Shown here: piece by piece, positions 26,609 through 39,780 of the stretch
How the letters are laid out: each line of letters starts with the position of its first letter
Position numbering within the stretch: position 1 is the first letter of the stretch
From: Apostichopus japonicus
Lineage: Eukaryota > Echinodermata > Holothuroidea > Aspidochirotida > Stichopodidae
Length of the DNA stretch: 64,000 bases
Direction: 5' to 3'
Assembly (NCBI RefSeq): GCF_037975245.1
Contig: NC_092576.1
Span: 32,218,611-32,282,610 of the forward strand
The notes under the pieces: generated by a model
Database searches by the model: none
Told to the model about the DNA's origin: nothing
Seen by the model: the letters and a program-made list of their open reading frames with translations, nothing else
Translations under genes and position numbers: made by a program

Positions 26609-27299
26609 GTCCTCACGGCTAATGGCTGGCAGCTGCTGATCCTTAAAGGCACACTCTCAGCTAGGAAATTGCTAAAATCAAAAATCTAGTCTCAACGTAT
26701 TCCCCGATTAAAAAATAAAAACAATGCTGCCCTCTTCTCACAGCGGCAACATATTCATTTCTTTAATATGGCATTCTCATCCTTAGCTATAAACAGCATA
26801 CGCAAATGGGTACCGTTACCGCGAAGGTATCAGATTTCCGAGATTCTAATCTGCCTCTCAGTGTTGCGTAACCTATAGGTACACTGTGTAATTGTAGTGT
26901 GTGCTATTCGAGTTACGCAATTTTTCGATTTGCTATATGGAACAGTGCATATTGTACTGCTGGGAAAATGCTATACCAGCTCGTAGCAGCAGGTAGTTGT
27001 TATGGAAAGTCATATGGGCCCGTATGATCTCGCGCTGCCGATTTTTGTTGGAGAAATTGCTGAAGAAATAAAATGCGAATAGTTTCGTCGTGTAATTCTC
27101 TATAAACATGTGACTGAATGTGTGCTGCTTATGTACTGTTATTTGACGAAACGAATTGCTTCTGGCCTAACGTTCTTCAATACTTGAGTTCAAAATAAAA
27201 TAAAACAGTGAGCAAACAGCTTATCCACTAGAGAGCCTGTGTAGAAAAAACACGCACATAATACAGACAGGTTAATGAGCATGGTGAACACAAAGAGAT

Positions 27300-27540
27300 A
27301 GATGTAAGGGGATTAGTAGACAAGGGATGGAGAGAAGAATGAAAGATAAAAACCAACAGGGGAAGAGGATAGGTAGGAGATAAACAGTGGAGGGATAAAG
27401 AGAGGATTAAGGGAAGGGGTAGGGAATAAACTGGAGAAGGACAACGACAGAAAAGTGTGGAGAAAAAAAGGGGTGGAAAAAGCTATGAGAAGAGGAGTAA
27501 TGGGGGAGGGGGGCAAGGGGAGAAGGAGGGGAATGAAGAA
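27300..27540 (+). repeat. Purine-rich (GA) tract
   Basis: About 240 bp of mostly A and G (GGAGAAG, GGGGATAG variants). The minus-strand frame through it (Ser/Pro/Phe/Leu) is compositional. Confidence 0.7.
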
Positions 27541-27700
27541 AAGTTAGTCATGTCCTTCCTGAATGTTGAGCCCACGAGGTTGAATGGTGCGAAGGCGTAG
27601 CATCCACAACCTCTCTCTGCTGATTAGCACTAGCTCAGGACGGCTACCTAAGGATTCAATCCCCTGGGCCTATAGAGACATGTCTTTAATGGTATGGTTG

Positions 27701-28206
27701 CATAGCTCCCAACTCTTGAGAAGGCAAATGCTGGTCCATGCCACGAATTGCCGTCCTGGGGGAGGGGTATATGGGGGGGTGTCTCCCTCCCCTTTTTTTT
27801 TTTTTTTTTGAATCCTGGTGATGCCTACATGTAAACTGGTGGCACCTAGAAAGGCTTTTGTCACCCACAATTTTCTGAGAAATATGCATTTTTTTGTGTG
27901 TAACATCAATAAATTGAGTAGTAGGTGATAATTCATTCTTGCCTGTGGCATGAAAATGTTCGCTGCTCGCCCCAATGAAATGAAATAGCCTAATTTGAGG
28001 TTCAAATGATGATGTAAAGGAGGTTTTATACTCTATTATGCTAAATGCTAAAGAAATGATGGTTGCTAAGTCCAAATTTGATGCAATTTTTTTTATGTAT
28101 ACTTGTCAATTACAATGCAGGTTTTTGAGATGCTTGAGCGGGTCAGGGGCTTTGGGTGTTAGAATGCGGGTCCAACCCGCGAATTGTGGGTCAGTTGGGA
28201 GCTCTG
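27701..28206. mobile_element. 506-bp hAT-like element
   Basis: CATAGCTCCCAACT at 27701 and AGTTGGGAGCTCTG ending at 28206 are inverted with two mismatches. The flanks share TGGTTG, a partial 8-bp duplication. The interior has the GCCGTCCTGGGGGAGGGG phrase also present at about 9988 in the outer hAT-like element, and a T-run. No transposase is seen. Confidence 0.55.
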
Positions 28207-31200
28207 TGGTTGGGAAGGTTGAAGTGTTCTCCAAAAAAACCTAAAAGATGAATGACCTTCGGCACAGGGGTAAACTGGACTCCTCCAGCTGCCTTTACTA
28301 CATTTTACTGCATTACTACAAACATATGGTGGCTTCCACGCCAACTCTCGACCAGAGTATGCTGTATTGGCCCCAAATAAACCAGATATTCAAATATGGT
28401 TACCTTTGGTCAAAGTTTTGAAACTGGTTTTATTACCACCTTCCAGGAAATTTACCTCACTGGGACATTCAGGCATCTTATGCTTTCAATTAGAATGCCT
28501 TAGAACAATTTGGAAAGTAAATACCTCTAGGAACATATTAAATATTCTAGCAATTATAGCATGGGGACAATACTACATAGCCCACCTTGAAAATATCCTG
28601 TAACCTACTCTGGATAAACACTATCTAATATGGAAGAAATGCTTTGGTTTAAGTATGAATATGGTCACTTGAACATTAAGAAATGCAAGTGAGATAGTGG
28701 TAAGTTTTCCCTGCTCATGGTTATTGTATATAGTTGAACTCAATGTAAGAACTGTACAGATGCAATCAATGTGTTAAAAATAAAAACATGTTACAATACT
28801 GACTTATCTAACTTTAGAATAAGCAATACAAACAATAGTAGGGCAGTGTTCCAAATACGGAATGCAAGGACATATACCCAAATAAGGCTAGGAGACGCCA
28901 TGCCTCCATTGTGGAACTTCTCCATGATACAGTAAGTATAGCAGCTTTACATGCAAAAGAACTTTTGCCAAAACTTCAAAAGACCCTATAATGTCCCCTG
29001 CATTTCAAACATCTCCATCTGCCACTATCTCCATCTGCCACTGGGCCCGACTGGGGTTATCATGAGAGCACTGAATGAACTGTTTTATCACTACTAGCTG
29101 CAAGTTAGAGTACCTCTTCAACACTCTATGACATCACAAAATATGTTATAAATGTTAAACTGATCTCACACAATACAAAAGAAAGACAAGTTATTCTGTA
29201 CCAACAATAAATAACCCAAGATCAATGTCACATTAGAACTACTGGTATGACTGAACAAGCTACAGTAATTAAAAAGATCAGATATTGCTATCATGGAAAG
29301 CCAAATAGTGTACAATCAAGTATGTAGTGAAACCAATATTTCAATCATTTACTTATTTAATATGACACAGTTGTAACTTTGATGACATCAATTATGTAGT
29401 TTACTTACACTATGAATGAACATGCAAATCAATGCTAAATACTACAGAAAGGAGAAGGATACATAACGCACTGAATGCAACAATCAATGTTTGACACCAT
29501 GGAGAAGATAAATTCTTATGATACATTGCACTAGCTTAGTAACTTCATTTTACTGAGACACCATGTTTGTTGTTGTATGTTATGGTACAGTATATTCAAT
29601 TGTCTTGAAGCCTTGTGATATCTACATTCTGGATACTTGTTACTCCCATTGTCCACTCTTGTGTCCTTGATGTATGGTATTTAAATAAGCTGAGAAACTG
29701 CTTTGACATCAGCTATTTCAAAATTGTCCGTATCCATGTTAACAACGTTCACTATTCAAATCCATAGCTTTCACTGGAGAACAAGAAATATGACAATCAT
29801 CTTACGTAAAGTAGAGAAGCACACATTAATTAATGAAACAATCCAACACAAATACTTCCAGTTCCAACCCTTATATCTGCTTGCAAAACATCCATCATGC
29901 CATAACGCTATGCTGTGCTGTACTGTTCCTCTAAAGGATGTTCTGTACATCTGTAATGTGAAATGAAAATGGAAAAAAGACATATTTATGGTATTGTGTG
30001 AGGACAGAAGTGTCACAAAGATATACCTGTTCAAATGATTTTCCAAGATATGATTTATTTGATTTTAATTGCAAAAGAGACATTCAGGCTCATAGCCAAG
30101 GTAACTGGGTTGGAGCCAGCATAAATGTTATGTTTGTTTATTCACTGAGATTGTAACTTGCACTCATTGTAATAACTAAAAATTATTGCTCAAATCTGGG
30201 TGAAAGTAGACCCCTTAATGATGCCCCTAACATGTTAAACTAGAAATATAGCACACTCAAAATTTGCCAAAAATGTCAATGTCTTTGCTGATATGAAACT
30301 ATATGCACATGACAACCTGATCAGATGACAACTACAGTATAGGCAGTTAAGAGTAACTATCTTTAAGCAGTGCAAGTACTGTACTGTATGTACAAATGAT
30401 GCCACATCATCATGAAACATAAAAAGAAAACATAAAGAGAAAAGAATAAATGTGCAATTTTTGAACACAAACTGCTTCAGACAGGTAGGTAGCACATTCT
30501 ACAAGATTGGTAAATGTCTTTATTTTTCAGAGATAAGGAAAAATACTACAGGTACTGTTATCATTAACTTGTGGGGTTTGAACATTTTTGGGTCCCTCAC
30601 ATTTACAGACCTCCAGTGGCTGTATTAGCACCATATTTAGCACTAGTACATGTCTATGTCATTAATATAACATAATACAATAAATGAATAAATGTGTCCA
30701 ATGTCCTAAATCTGGTTAGTCATATACAGTCCTACAGTAGTAGACTGCAGACCTAGTTAAAATGTAGACTTATTTACAACATGGAATGGTTACAGTATGT
30801 ACATCAACAAATTACCAGTCTCCACTGGGGTATAGCTGCTGGAGTGCATTGCTGCATCAGCCTCTGTTGGGCATGGCCTTTCATTGAGGAACTGGTGTTA
30901 TCTTTTCTGGTTGATCAGTTTGGATACCAACCTCTCGAGTTTCTTAATTGGGCACACACCTTCAACTGAAAAAGACAAATAATACCGGGATGTGCAAAGT
31001 TAATAATATATCAGAATGCATACTGTACGCATAGCAGGGAAGTGCTCATGAATATTTGAGTGCCAGGCAGATTGGGCGGTAGTGTGATCCACACCCTGGG
31101 AGAGGGATTTCATGGGTGGGGTACCCCCCCCAATGGACAAATTTTGCACATGAAGTATGCTTAGGTGGTGCTATATTCCTATTCTGTGCCATATATTCTC

Positions 31201-32348
31201 CCAGATTTTGGTTATGGTAAAACTTATTAAATTATCATCAAAAAGTGTTGGGCGAAAAAGGTTAAATACTGTTTGTGCGGGGCGGCATCCAGTGTGAGCA
31301 AATCCCTGACATAGTGAATTATATAACTTCCAACATAAATTACTGAATACCACATTTTGCCCTTCACTAAATAGTCAAAAATTCAAATCAATTTTGCAAA
31401 CACAGAACAGTAATAACACTACTAGTTAATACAGAACTTTGCTATTGGCAGCATATATTCAACACATAGATCTGCTTTATGATTTACAGTATGTATAGTG
31501 TCAACTCTGCAAGTATTCAAGAATGGTCCATTTACTAATATAGTGCAAACCTAAACTAGTGATGTGCAACAATTTCTATTATATTTCTTATTTCTATGTT
31601 AGCAGTATACACCTGCAGTATTATAACTCATCTACTAATACCTTACATACACTAAATGTCATAACATTTGATGTTACAATGGCAATGTCCCAGTAGGCTT
31701 GCTCATATGTCACCAAATTTCATCATGTTCAGGGATGCATAATTGCTTTCAAAAATATAGCTAGGCTTTGCTTATTTCCAAGACTAAAAATTACGGAATA
31801 TTCTACAGGTGTGCCCTAAACAATGAAGTGTTTAAAAGATATATACTATAGAAACATGATGGGTGACCATTCTAGTTCTCTCACAAATCAGTAGTATCAT
31901 TTTCATTTTGTATAATATTTAGAACTGCATGATCAGATTATGTGTAGAGCTATGAAGCCTATGATGTTGTTATATTTTGGCAAATGTCTTTAATTTCTAT
32001 ATCATGATGAAATTATCAATTATTGTAAGACGGACTCAACGACCCCCGGAATGGTGTGTCATGTCCGATGAAGCGCATATTTGGTGCGTTATAATACAAC
32101 TACAATATGTGCTTCAGTGTCCGTCAATGTGCCATGCATGGTGTATCCTTTAAATTAAATGTGATAAATTTTGTCGAACATAAAATGGTGGCATTCACAA
32201 TTATTGGTGACATTGGTTTCTTTATGTTGTCCTTGATTTTATGATTAAACAACGATGATAGCAAACTATCATGTTATGAATGCATAAACATGTGAACAAT
32301 ATCTACTATCCTTCACTAATTCAACAAAGGAGCCCGTAGAGCTAGTGT
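28207..32348. other. Interior of the TTAA element, no recognised gene
   Basis: AT-rich DNA. The longest frames (78-91 codons, for example 29703-29966 plus and 30235-30495 minus) overlap others and show no recognisable domain. A G-rich patch at 31085-31140 resembles hAT subterminal sequence but no paired end was found. Confidence 0.4.
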
Positions 32349-33271
32349 AGCTGGGCAATTCCACGGTTACTCACGTTACATTTTTGAAGACTTTCGCTCA
32401 CAAATGGTTTGATAGCTCCACCAATCATTAATTTGAATGACTGCTCTCTATGTATTGATAGGGTAACTAATTTACCTCAACATTGGCGAAAACACAATTT
32501 GATTATCTTGTTTCTTGTAGGAGATAGGTACATAAAAGTGTCGGTTACTCACGTTACATTTGAAAATCACCCCAACGCCAAAAATTAACTTCACTCAAAA
32601 AGTGTCCTCATACTGGATATATTTAAAGAAAATGGATACATGTTTTTTGGACCTTAGGTGATGATAAAAATACTGAACACAATCAAAATCACATCTGGTT
32701 TCCTGTCTTGGTGAAAATGAGGCATTCACCGGTTACTCACGTTACGGTTACTCACGTTACAGTTTGTCCACCTATACAATACATAGGGAATCAGAGTCTG
32801 TGAGGAACTTGCTGCTGGATAATGACTAGGAAACACCCATATATCAGTGGAATTGACATTTTGAACATCTTCTCCAGTGTAATTTAATAATATCACAATC
32901 TAAATGAGATACACCATGTCTTTTTGAGATAATGCATGAATCATATCTTCACAAATCGGCAACAAATTCTAAACATTGTAACTAAGTTTTATTTGAGGAC
33001 TAGCAGTGTGTCAAACTTGAATTTACCCAGAATATAATACTAAGGGAACTAAATCTCTCTGGGGAAGTAACAGGCCAACTGAACAAAAACCATGAACCAA
33101 TAGGAAATTGTTAACATATCAACTGAACATTGAGTAACGTTTGGAAGCGGCTTTGGAAGAGAGCTGATTCATTCAGTCTTCAAAAGGCGACAGAAAATTT
33201 GAAGTGCCCACGGTTATTGGCCAAGGTTGGTGCATCAAGTTTGGTGATGAGTTTCTCCCTGAGATAGACTA

Positions 33272-36200
33272 CAGTACCGCTCACGTATAACTGGACATGT
33301 GTACGCGCACAGAATCGTATAAACACGTACACTCGCGTATAAACTCGTTGACAAAGAAATTGCCGCGTAGAGGCCGCGTAGACACCGCGTATAATCCCTC
33401 TACGAGTTTATACGCAGGAAATGCTATTGTGCTCAATGAATAGGGATTAAAGTCGCCGAAAGAGTTAGTGAGATGTTTAAAACAGCCGTTTCTTACATCG
33501 TAGTTTAAGAGGTGATATTCACTTTGCAGCGAAGGGGACGAAGGTAAAGTGTTTGATGGCATAGAATTTTTTTTGTTAATTGGGTTTCTATTCAGTGTTT
33601 CTTTCCCCGACTTTATTTTTCAGTTGTAGAGGTTCTGTTCCACGGAGGATTAGTTTACTTTGAATAGTTGTCAACATTTTGAAGAAATAATAAAGTATTA
33701 CTAAGCGTTTCTTTGTCAATTTTTATTTAATTTACCGTTGGTTCGTTGGAATGAAAAGAAAAAATTCCACCGAACAACTTTGAAGCAGGGCCGGTTAAAA
33801 ACAAAACATGTTTTTCGCCCGCACAAGGGGCCTCCTTTTTCCTGAATCCCCGGGTGTCTATTCGGATTACAAGCAATCTAAACTATCATTAAATAATATT
33901 TTGTAAAGGAAGCCACGTATTCCGAACTAGTATTAAAGCAATGAAAAGAAAAAATAATGGCCGCCCGTTTTTTTTCAGATTTCGAGAAACATTATTTTAT
34001 TTGAAAAAAAAGAACAACTCAAACGTATGGTAATTCTTTGTCGCAAGAAGTGTGTTATTGGAAAATATGTATTGAAAGAGGCAGAGAAGTTGCCGCAAAA
34101 CGGCGGACCTTTCATATGAAAATATGTAAACCTTCATTGAACATCCTGTTCTCCCTCAGTTGATTTGAGTAGGCCTAGGCCTATGCTAAAACAAAACTTT
34201 GAACAAAAAAAGAGGTGTTACGTAAAAAAACTTATACTTCTTAGAATGTAGGAAAACAGTTTCTAATTGCATGACTTTTTCCCTTGAATGTCCGTTTGCC
34301 AAATAAAAAACATTTAGGATCCACAGACTGATTGGCCATGACAAAAGTGTTCGAGCACAACTTAAAATGGCGCTAAGATGCTTACCAGCTCCATTCAACT
34401 TGACATTATAAGAACCAGTTGTAACCGAACATCAGAAGAGTAAAATCCACGTATTCCAACAGTAAGTTTCATTTGAGGTTTTCGTTTTCCCATGTCATGC
34501 GTACTAAAACGTGATCACCAAATATCCCAACTGCAGGTGCGCGCGTGGAATATTGACTACCCTGGAAATCTAGGTCATGTCCTGGTTTCTGCTCACAAGC
34601 CTGACACCTGTTAATTTGCATTCCATTCTGACCTAACAAGGAGTTGTTACAACCCTGGCAAACTGCCAAAAACGTGCGACACTATATTAACCCGTCTCGT
34701 AAGAGAGGAGGGGTGGCCCAAGCAGTCTCCCAGGTACCTTGCTTAGCGCGTGTGAGCTCAACCTTTGCAGCAACGAGCTTTACCCTGGATTCTTGGAAGT
34801 ACAATTATGTTCGTGAGATTTTACGCCTGGGATTTGTTTCTCAATGTGTTCAAATTTTGCGAATAACAAACTTCGATAACCATTGAAGATAAAAAAAAAG
34901 GAAAATAACCGGACGATTGAACGGTGAGAAAAAATACACTTAACGTAGGTGTAAAACGTTCGTAACATTTGCATATTACTAGTACTTTCAGATGTTTCCG
35001 ACTTTTTAAACTGTTACATTTCGTGGCGCCTTGTGTGTCTGGTAATGGCGGTACGTTCGGCGTTATCAGTAAAAAGCTTAGCAACTTTTAAGGAGCTACG
35101 GGAGTGACATGTTAAAACGTTGAAATTATTTAAAAAAAGAAAGTTCAATACGTATCTCCGTGTTACATATTAAACATTAAACATTTTCGGTTGTGTCGGC
35201 AGGAGGTAAACATTAAAGTAACGATGCTGTAGTGTATTTATATTCGTTGTTCAGTCTGGGATTTATTGGATTACTTCATGTGTACCGTTGTTTTGAAAAT
35301 ATTTTGTGCGACGTTTTGAGCCTAGGTAAAACGATATTTTTGTTGAACGGAAGCCACTTAGAACCAGGATAAGATATACCGATGGCCATTATCATCAATA
35401 TGTCTATATTTCTCTTATTTCGTGTTACTGCTCCCCACTCCTTCTGCTTGAATTTTTGTTTCAAAAGGTTAGTAAATAGTTATTGTACATTGAATGCTTT
35501 TGTCAAAACATGACGTTACTTCAATATATTTCTTCGCAGCAATTTTGTGTTCAAAGTTGTATCACCTTTGACTTTGTTCAAATCATTAATTCACCTTACA
35601 CGATTTTTCAACACTTTCTGAATGGCCAGGCCTATGTACTTTCAATATAACATACCAGCAATGGCCCTTGTGGATAGAGCAATACACTGCATTTCGAAAT
35701 ATTTTGTTTGGCATCGTGCCAGGAGTGCAAAATAGAAACGCTACATATACAGTAGGAAAAGTATCCAAAGTCGCTTATGTTTGTGTTAACGATAACATTT
35801 TATTAAAAAGGCAACCAATCATAAACTTCGACTGATAAAACTTCTTTCGTTCCCATGGTGAAGTGAACCTGGGCAAGTTCGAATGTCGATGACCAATTTA
35901 TGTTCCGTGACAAATGTCAATGGGAATTATGTGTGTAAAAAATCGGGTCTTTCCACGTGTTATATATATATATAGAAGTTTTACGTAAGCGGAGCGAAAT
36001 TCTTGGAGGCTCCTTGATTGTGAGGAAGCACTAATACCTAAGCCTCAATATTTGTGGAAAAAAATCGTAAGGGTTTTCTTCTGAAAATATTTTTTCATAG
36101 TAGGCCTAACCAAAACCTTGTCATTGCTTTTGGGGGAAGTCAGATCTTCAAGTTCAAATATTGTTTTTTTTTTTTCGTTAAACGGTTATCGTGGTTTTCT

Positions 36201-36806
36201 TGCGAGGCATATACGGCGGAACTTTCGATGAAGGCTAAAAGGTAGGATAGGCCAAGGCCTACCTTGTTCTCATTAATTGTTACCTACATTCAATTTAATG
36301 CCTAGGAACTCGTATAAATATTAACAGACTGGTGCACATTGTAATTGATAAAGTTTCCTTGCTGAAGTTTTCCTGCACTGATTGTATCGATCGTTTGTAC
36401 TTCTAGTAGCGCTGTTTTCTTTGTTACTCTTATTCTTAACGGCTTAAGTATATGCTTACTCTGTGGTTGAATATTTTGGAAAGGCTTAGGAGACATTACT
36501 TGATGTTGAGTTTACCGACTCTTTTCTGCATCACAGTTTATTCTAACCCATAGAAGCTCTGCTATATAAAGCGGCTGAGAATATCCTACGTTTACAGATT
36601 ATACGAGATTGTACGTCTTTACGCGCGTATAATCCCTATTCAGGTGCACTGAAGCGAAGCCCTAAGCCGCGTAGACACGGCGTAGACGCCGCGTAGACAC
36701 CGCGTAGAAAGTCGCGTACAGAAACGTATAACATCGTGTAATCGCGTATAATCGCGTAGATAAACGTAGAGTATACGTCTACGCGAGTTATACGTGAGCG
36801 GTACTG
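33272..36806. mobile_element. 3.5-kb TA-target element N inside the transposase gene
   Basis: CAGTACCGCTCACGTATAAC starts at 33272 and is inverted at the right end (GAGCGGTACTG at 36806), with TA on both sides (33270-33271, 36807-36808). Both subterminal regions, about 33290-33420 and 36600-36790, are dense in CGCGTATAA, CGCGTAGA and TATACGTCT words, mostly in one sense at each end. The interior has no transposase. TA duplication with a CAGT start is typical of the Tc1/mariner/pogo group, which is the likely source of the mobilising enzyme. It shares a 220-bp internal block with the 4-kb copies A and B. Confidence 0.8.
34540..34800. repeat. Dispersed repeat shared with 51.1-51.5 kb
   Basis: CAACGAGCTTTACC, GAGAGGAGGGGTGGCCCAAG and GTGAGCTCAACCTTTGCAGC match 51478-51545 in the same orientation. 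CAGAAACCAGGACATGACCT (minus strand here) matches 51151 in the opposite orientation. Palindromic TTGGCAA/TGCCAA pieces occur at both loci. It is an old repeat that has been rearranged. Confidence 0.6.
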
Positions 36807-38644
36807 TATCTTGTGCCTTGGGTTTAGCCATTTTTAATTGGGCCCAGCTGGCTGCATCACTGTGACTTGTACGTCGTTCTGGTCCCCCTTTGCTTCTATT
36901 ACACAGGGGTACAATACCGCTTCGTATTCAACGGCATACCAGTATATACCGAGTTCTATACCAGCATTGCCACTCCCTGAGCAGGTTGCATTTTTCTGTG
37001 GCCTCCCCCATCTCCCGAGGGGGGTATTCCTTTCAGCAGAGCTGTTGCCATCATCTGTAATGGTGAAGGAGATGACATTTTTGTTCTGTACCTGCAAGTG
37101 ATGTTTACTGGCCATTCGAACGATTTGCTTGGCATTCTCAAATACAGATTTCAGACCGAGTTCGCTATTTCTCGCCTCAATTTCAGCTTGTGGCATCAAT
37201 ATGGGCGTCCACCTTGGGCATCCCAGTGGTTGCTGCTACGTTGCTTTTTTGCATTGGTAATGCCTTCCAAGATTTGACTTAGCTTCATGCACGACGCTTC
37301 ACTGCTCCACCAATCCCATCCACAGAATCTTGAGATTGTGCTTTTCTTGAAGGCGGATAATAGCAGCAGCGAGGAATCTGTTCTTAAATTGTGAAACCGG
37401 ACCATCCGACCAGACAGATACAGACTTCAAAGCTTGGGGTAGGCCATCAAGGACTTTGTCCACATATGCCATAACTATATCCTTGGAGTGGACCAGGCTG
37501 TCTGATGCCACAACACTGGAATGGAGGGAACCGGAGTGCCACGCTGCTACTGTGAACAGGCTCACCTGTCTTTGGTTCCAGTGGGCACTCTGGATTTCAT
37601 CTTGACATACACATGTGTAGTTCTCAGAGAAGTCTATTTGGATCAGGGCCTTGGTAGAATTGAAGGAAGTGGATCCAGCCCTTTGCGCTCCAGGTTGAAA
37701 TATGCAGGAGGAGGCAACTTGTGATCTAGTGGCCACCCTCCGAGCTTCTTGCTGAATCTTCTTCATGGGTGATGGGAGAGTACTCTCCAGGTGTTGTACT
37801 AACCCTAGCCCTAACCCCCACTGCCCTCTCTTATTGAGCAATTATTTACAAGACAATAATAGGCATTTCCTGCATTGTCTCAGTGTGTTAGCTTGGTTAC
37901 TCACGTTACACATTGGTTACTCACGTTACACGGTTACTCACGTTACAGATTTCAGTGAGCTATCACTCACACATGATGGGTCTCTCCTCATTAGTGATCT
38001 TGTTTACACACTTGGGACTATGAGTACTAACGAAATTATGGTTATCAGATTTCCACTTGTTACAGAAATGTCACATAGAGAAAAAGTTGTTTTTTTGGTT
38101 ACTCACGTTACATCAGTGATTGAAGCCTGAAAAATGTCTGTTCTGAAGTTGTCATGAAGAAATTTTGAAATGTTTTTCTGTCATAACACAGTCAACAGGA
38201 GTATCTATAGTAACACATAATAAAACTACTAAATACTATCTGATGAGTATCATATAGGATGGAATGGAATGTATGATGAATTTTCAGGATTATTTTGAGC
38301 TCTCATCCTCCTTGATTATATGAGCCATGTATTCAAAATTTGAGTGTTGGAGAAAAATTGCTTACCTATTCCACAAACTTAGATATGTATACTACAACAT
38401 TAGACTGATAACAGGTTGAAAACTGACACTTCTTATTTTTAGGCCATGTCCCCTCCATCATGGAATTGCCCAGCTTCTTTCTGAGAAGGCTTTTGAGTTT
38501 TGAATTAATTTGGAAAACTTAGTAATATCAGTTATCACTTTACACTACAGTTACAGGAAAAGCCGCTACCGTTTTTTTTAAGTTACTATACCAAGTTGGG
38601 AGTATTATAGGCAAACTCTAATTTGGGTGAAAGAGTTTAAATTA

Positions 38645-38923
38645 CAAAGTGGCTATTCTTACGACTAGTTGTAACAATAATTCACTTTTACGCATGCACA
38701 GTTGCTTTAACGTGGCTATTTTTACGACTAGGAGTACTCTTTTTACGACTAGGAGTAACAATATTTTCCGGTTAAGGGTTGGGTTAGGGTTAGGGGTTAG
38801 GGTTAGGTTTACCCCTACTACATGCGCAGTTGCTTTATTTACTTTACTGCGCATGAATTCGCCGATGTCGTAAGAATAGTTTATAAATAATTGTTACAAC
38901 TAGTCGTAAGAATAGCCACGGCC
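38645..38923. mobile_element. 279-bp MITE with 34-bp inverted repeats and 9-bp target duplication
   Basis: The inverted repeats 38649-38682 and 38886-38919 (start GTGGCTATTCTTACGACTAG) match at 33 of 34 positions. TTTAAATTA flanks the element at 38636-38644 and 38924-38932. A 9-bp duplication points to a Mutator-type or similar transposase. The short interior carries two extra TTACGACTAGGAGTA copies and a GGGTTAGGG-like stretch (about 38775-38812). It is non-autonomous. Confidence 0.88.
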
Positions 38924-39780
38924 TTTAAATTAATGCGAACATTTTTTCTTTGCAAGTGGAGAATCATCCACAGCTAAAATGGCTATGCGGATTGACAAAC
39001 AAGTGAAGCAAAGTAAATATCCTAGCCTATGCATATTAGACTTAAAAAAGTAAAAGAACCCAATGCCTTAGTAACTTAATTCATCTTGGAGTTGCTCAGC
39101 AGATTCAAGGTTATTTCACCACTTAATAACCCATTCTCAGACAAAAAAAAAGACAAAACTGAAATGGCTACACAAATTAGTAGTCTATAACTGAGAATGA
39201 CCATGCATGCAAATATGCAGTAAATTTTCAAGTTGTCAGACTAATTTATTTGTTGCTAGGAACTCTATAATTGTGCTGGTAAAGTAGAGTAGGAAATGAA
39301 AACAGTTACTCTATTGCGTAGAGGCCCGTCCCTCACATATCTCATTGCATACTAGACTTACAGTTACAAAATAAATATGCCCATATAAAAAATGCTCTTG
39401 ACAGGAATAACCATCAAATTGAGGCAGGCCCTCCATGGTGCATAATTTTATAAATCTGGGCCTGGAGCTAGGCTACAGTAGTCCTACTTTTGCTATTGCT
39501 CCGCTCATGAGAAGTTGCATTTCATTCAAGTTTAATTTTCTTGTGGGGAGATCTCCCTACCAAATCCATATTACACTAATGTATAGGCTAAGTCCTATTC
39601 ATATTTGCAAAGCTACCGAATCATAAACCAAACACATGATACCGCACACTGATGCCATACTGATCATGCTTAGTAGGCGAATATAAGTAGAAAAGCATAA
39701 ATACTAGTCTGTAACATTTCATGAAATGTTCGGCCTAGGCTAGGCTACAGTTTGTACATCAGCCTGCACTGCAGTAGCAT

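Larger units (their letters stand above)
33179..37841 (-). pseudogene. Decayed DDE-type transposase-like gene of the 6.1-kb element, split by an insertion
   Basis: The segment 37841-37299 encodes a long conserved-looking frame with IQIDFSENYTCVCQDEIQSA (acidic first catalytic-type block), HWNQRQV, and VWSDGPVSQFKNRF (second acidic block). I associate these blocks with uncharacterised transposase-like proteins of invertebrate genomes. The frame ends in a frameshift, and DGIGGAVKR continues in another frame at about 37320-37300. A further frame at 37199-36834 has the likely C-terminal region. The last part is cut by the TA element: NPRHK on the 36.8-kb side joins IVYLREKLITKL on the 33.27-kb side in frame once the 3,535-bp insertion and one TA are removed, ending at the stop at 33179. 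It has multiple frameshifts and is not functional. The catalytic assignment is inference. Confidence 0.65.
32349..38475. mobile_element. 6.1-kb DNA transposon with eight GGTTACTCACGTTACA motifs
   Basis: AGCTGGGCAATTCCA at 32349-32363 is exactly inverted at 38461-38475. Four copies of the 16-mer GGTTACTCACGTTACA lie near the left end (32365, 32543, 32731, 32746) and four near the right end (37895, 37915, 37932, 38097), all in the same orientation. They are candidate transposase-binding sites. The minus strand encodes a decayed transposase. A 3.5-kb TA element is inserted in it, so about 2.6 kb is original. No clear target duplication was found, and I cannot name the superfamily. Confidence 0.8.

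Noticed and set aside
38775-38815. Interstitial telomere array
   Set aside because: Only a few irregular TTAGGG-like units inside a MITE, too short and degenerate to be a telomere remnant.
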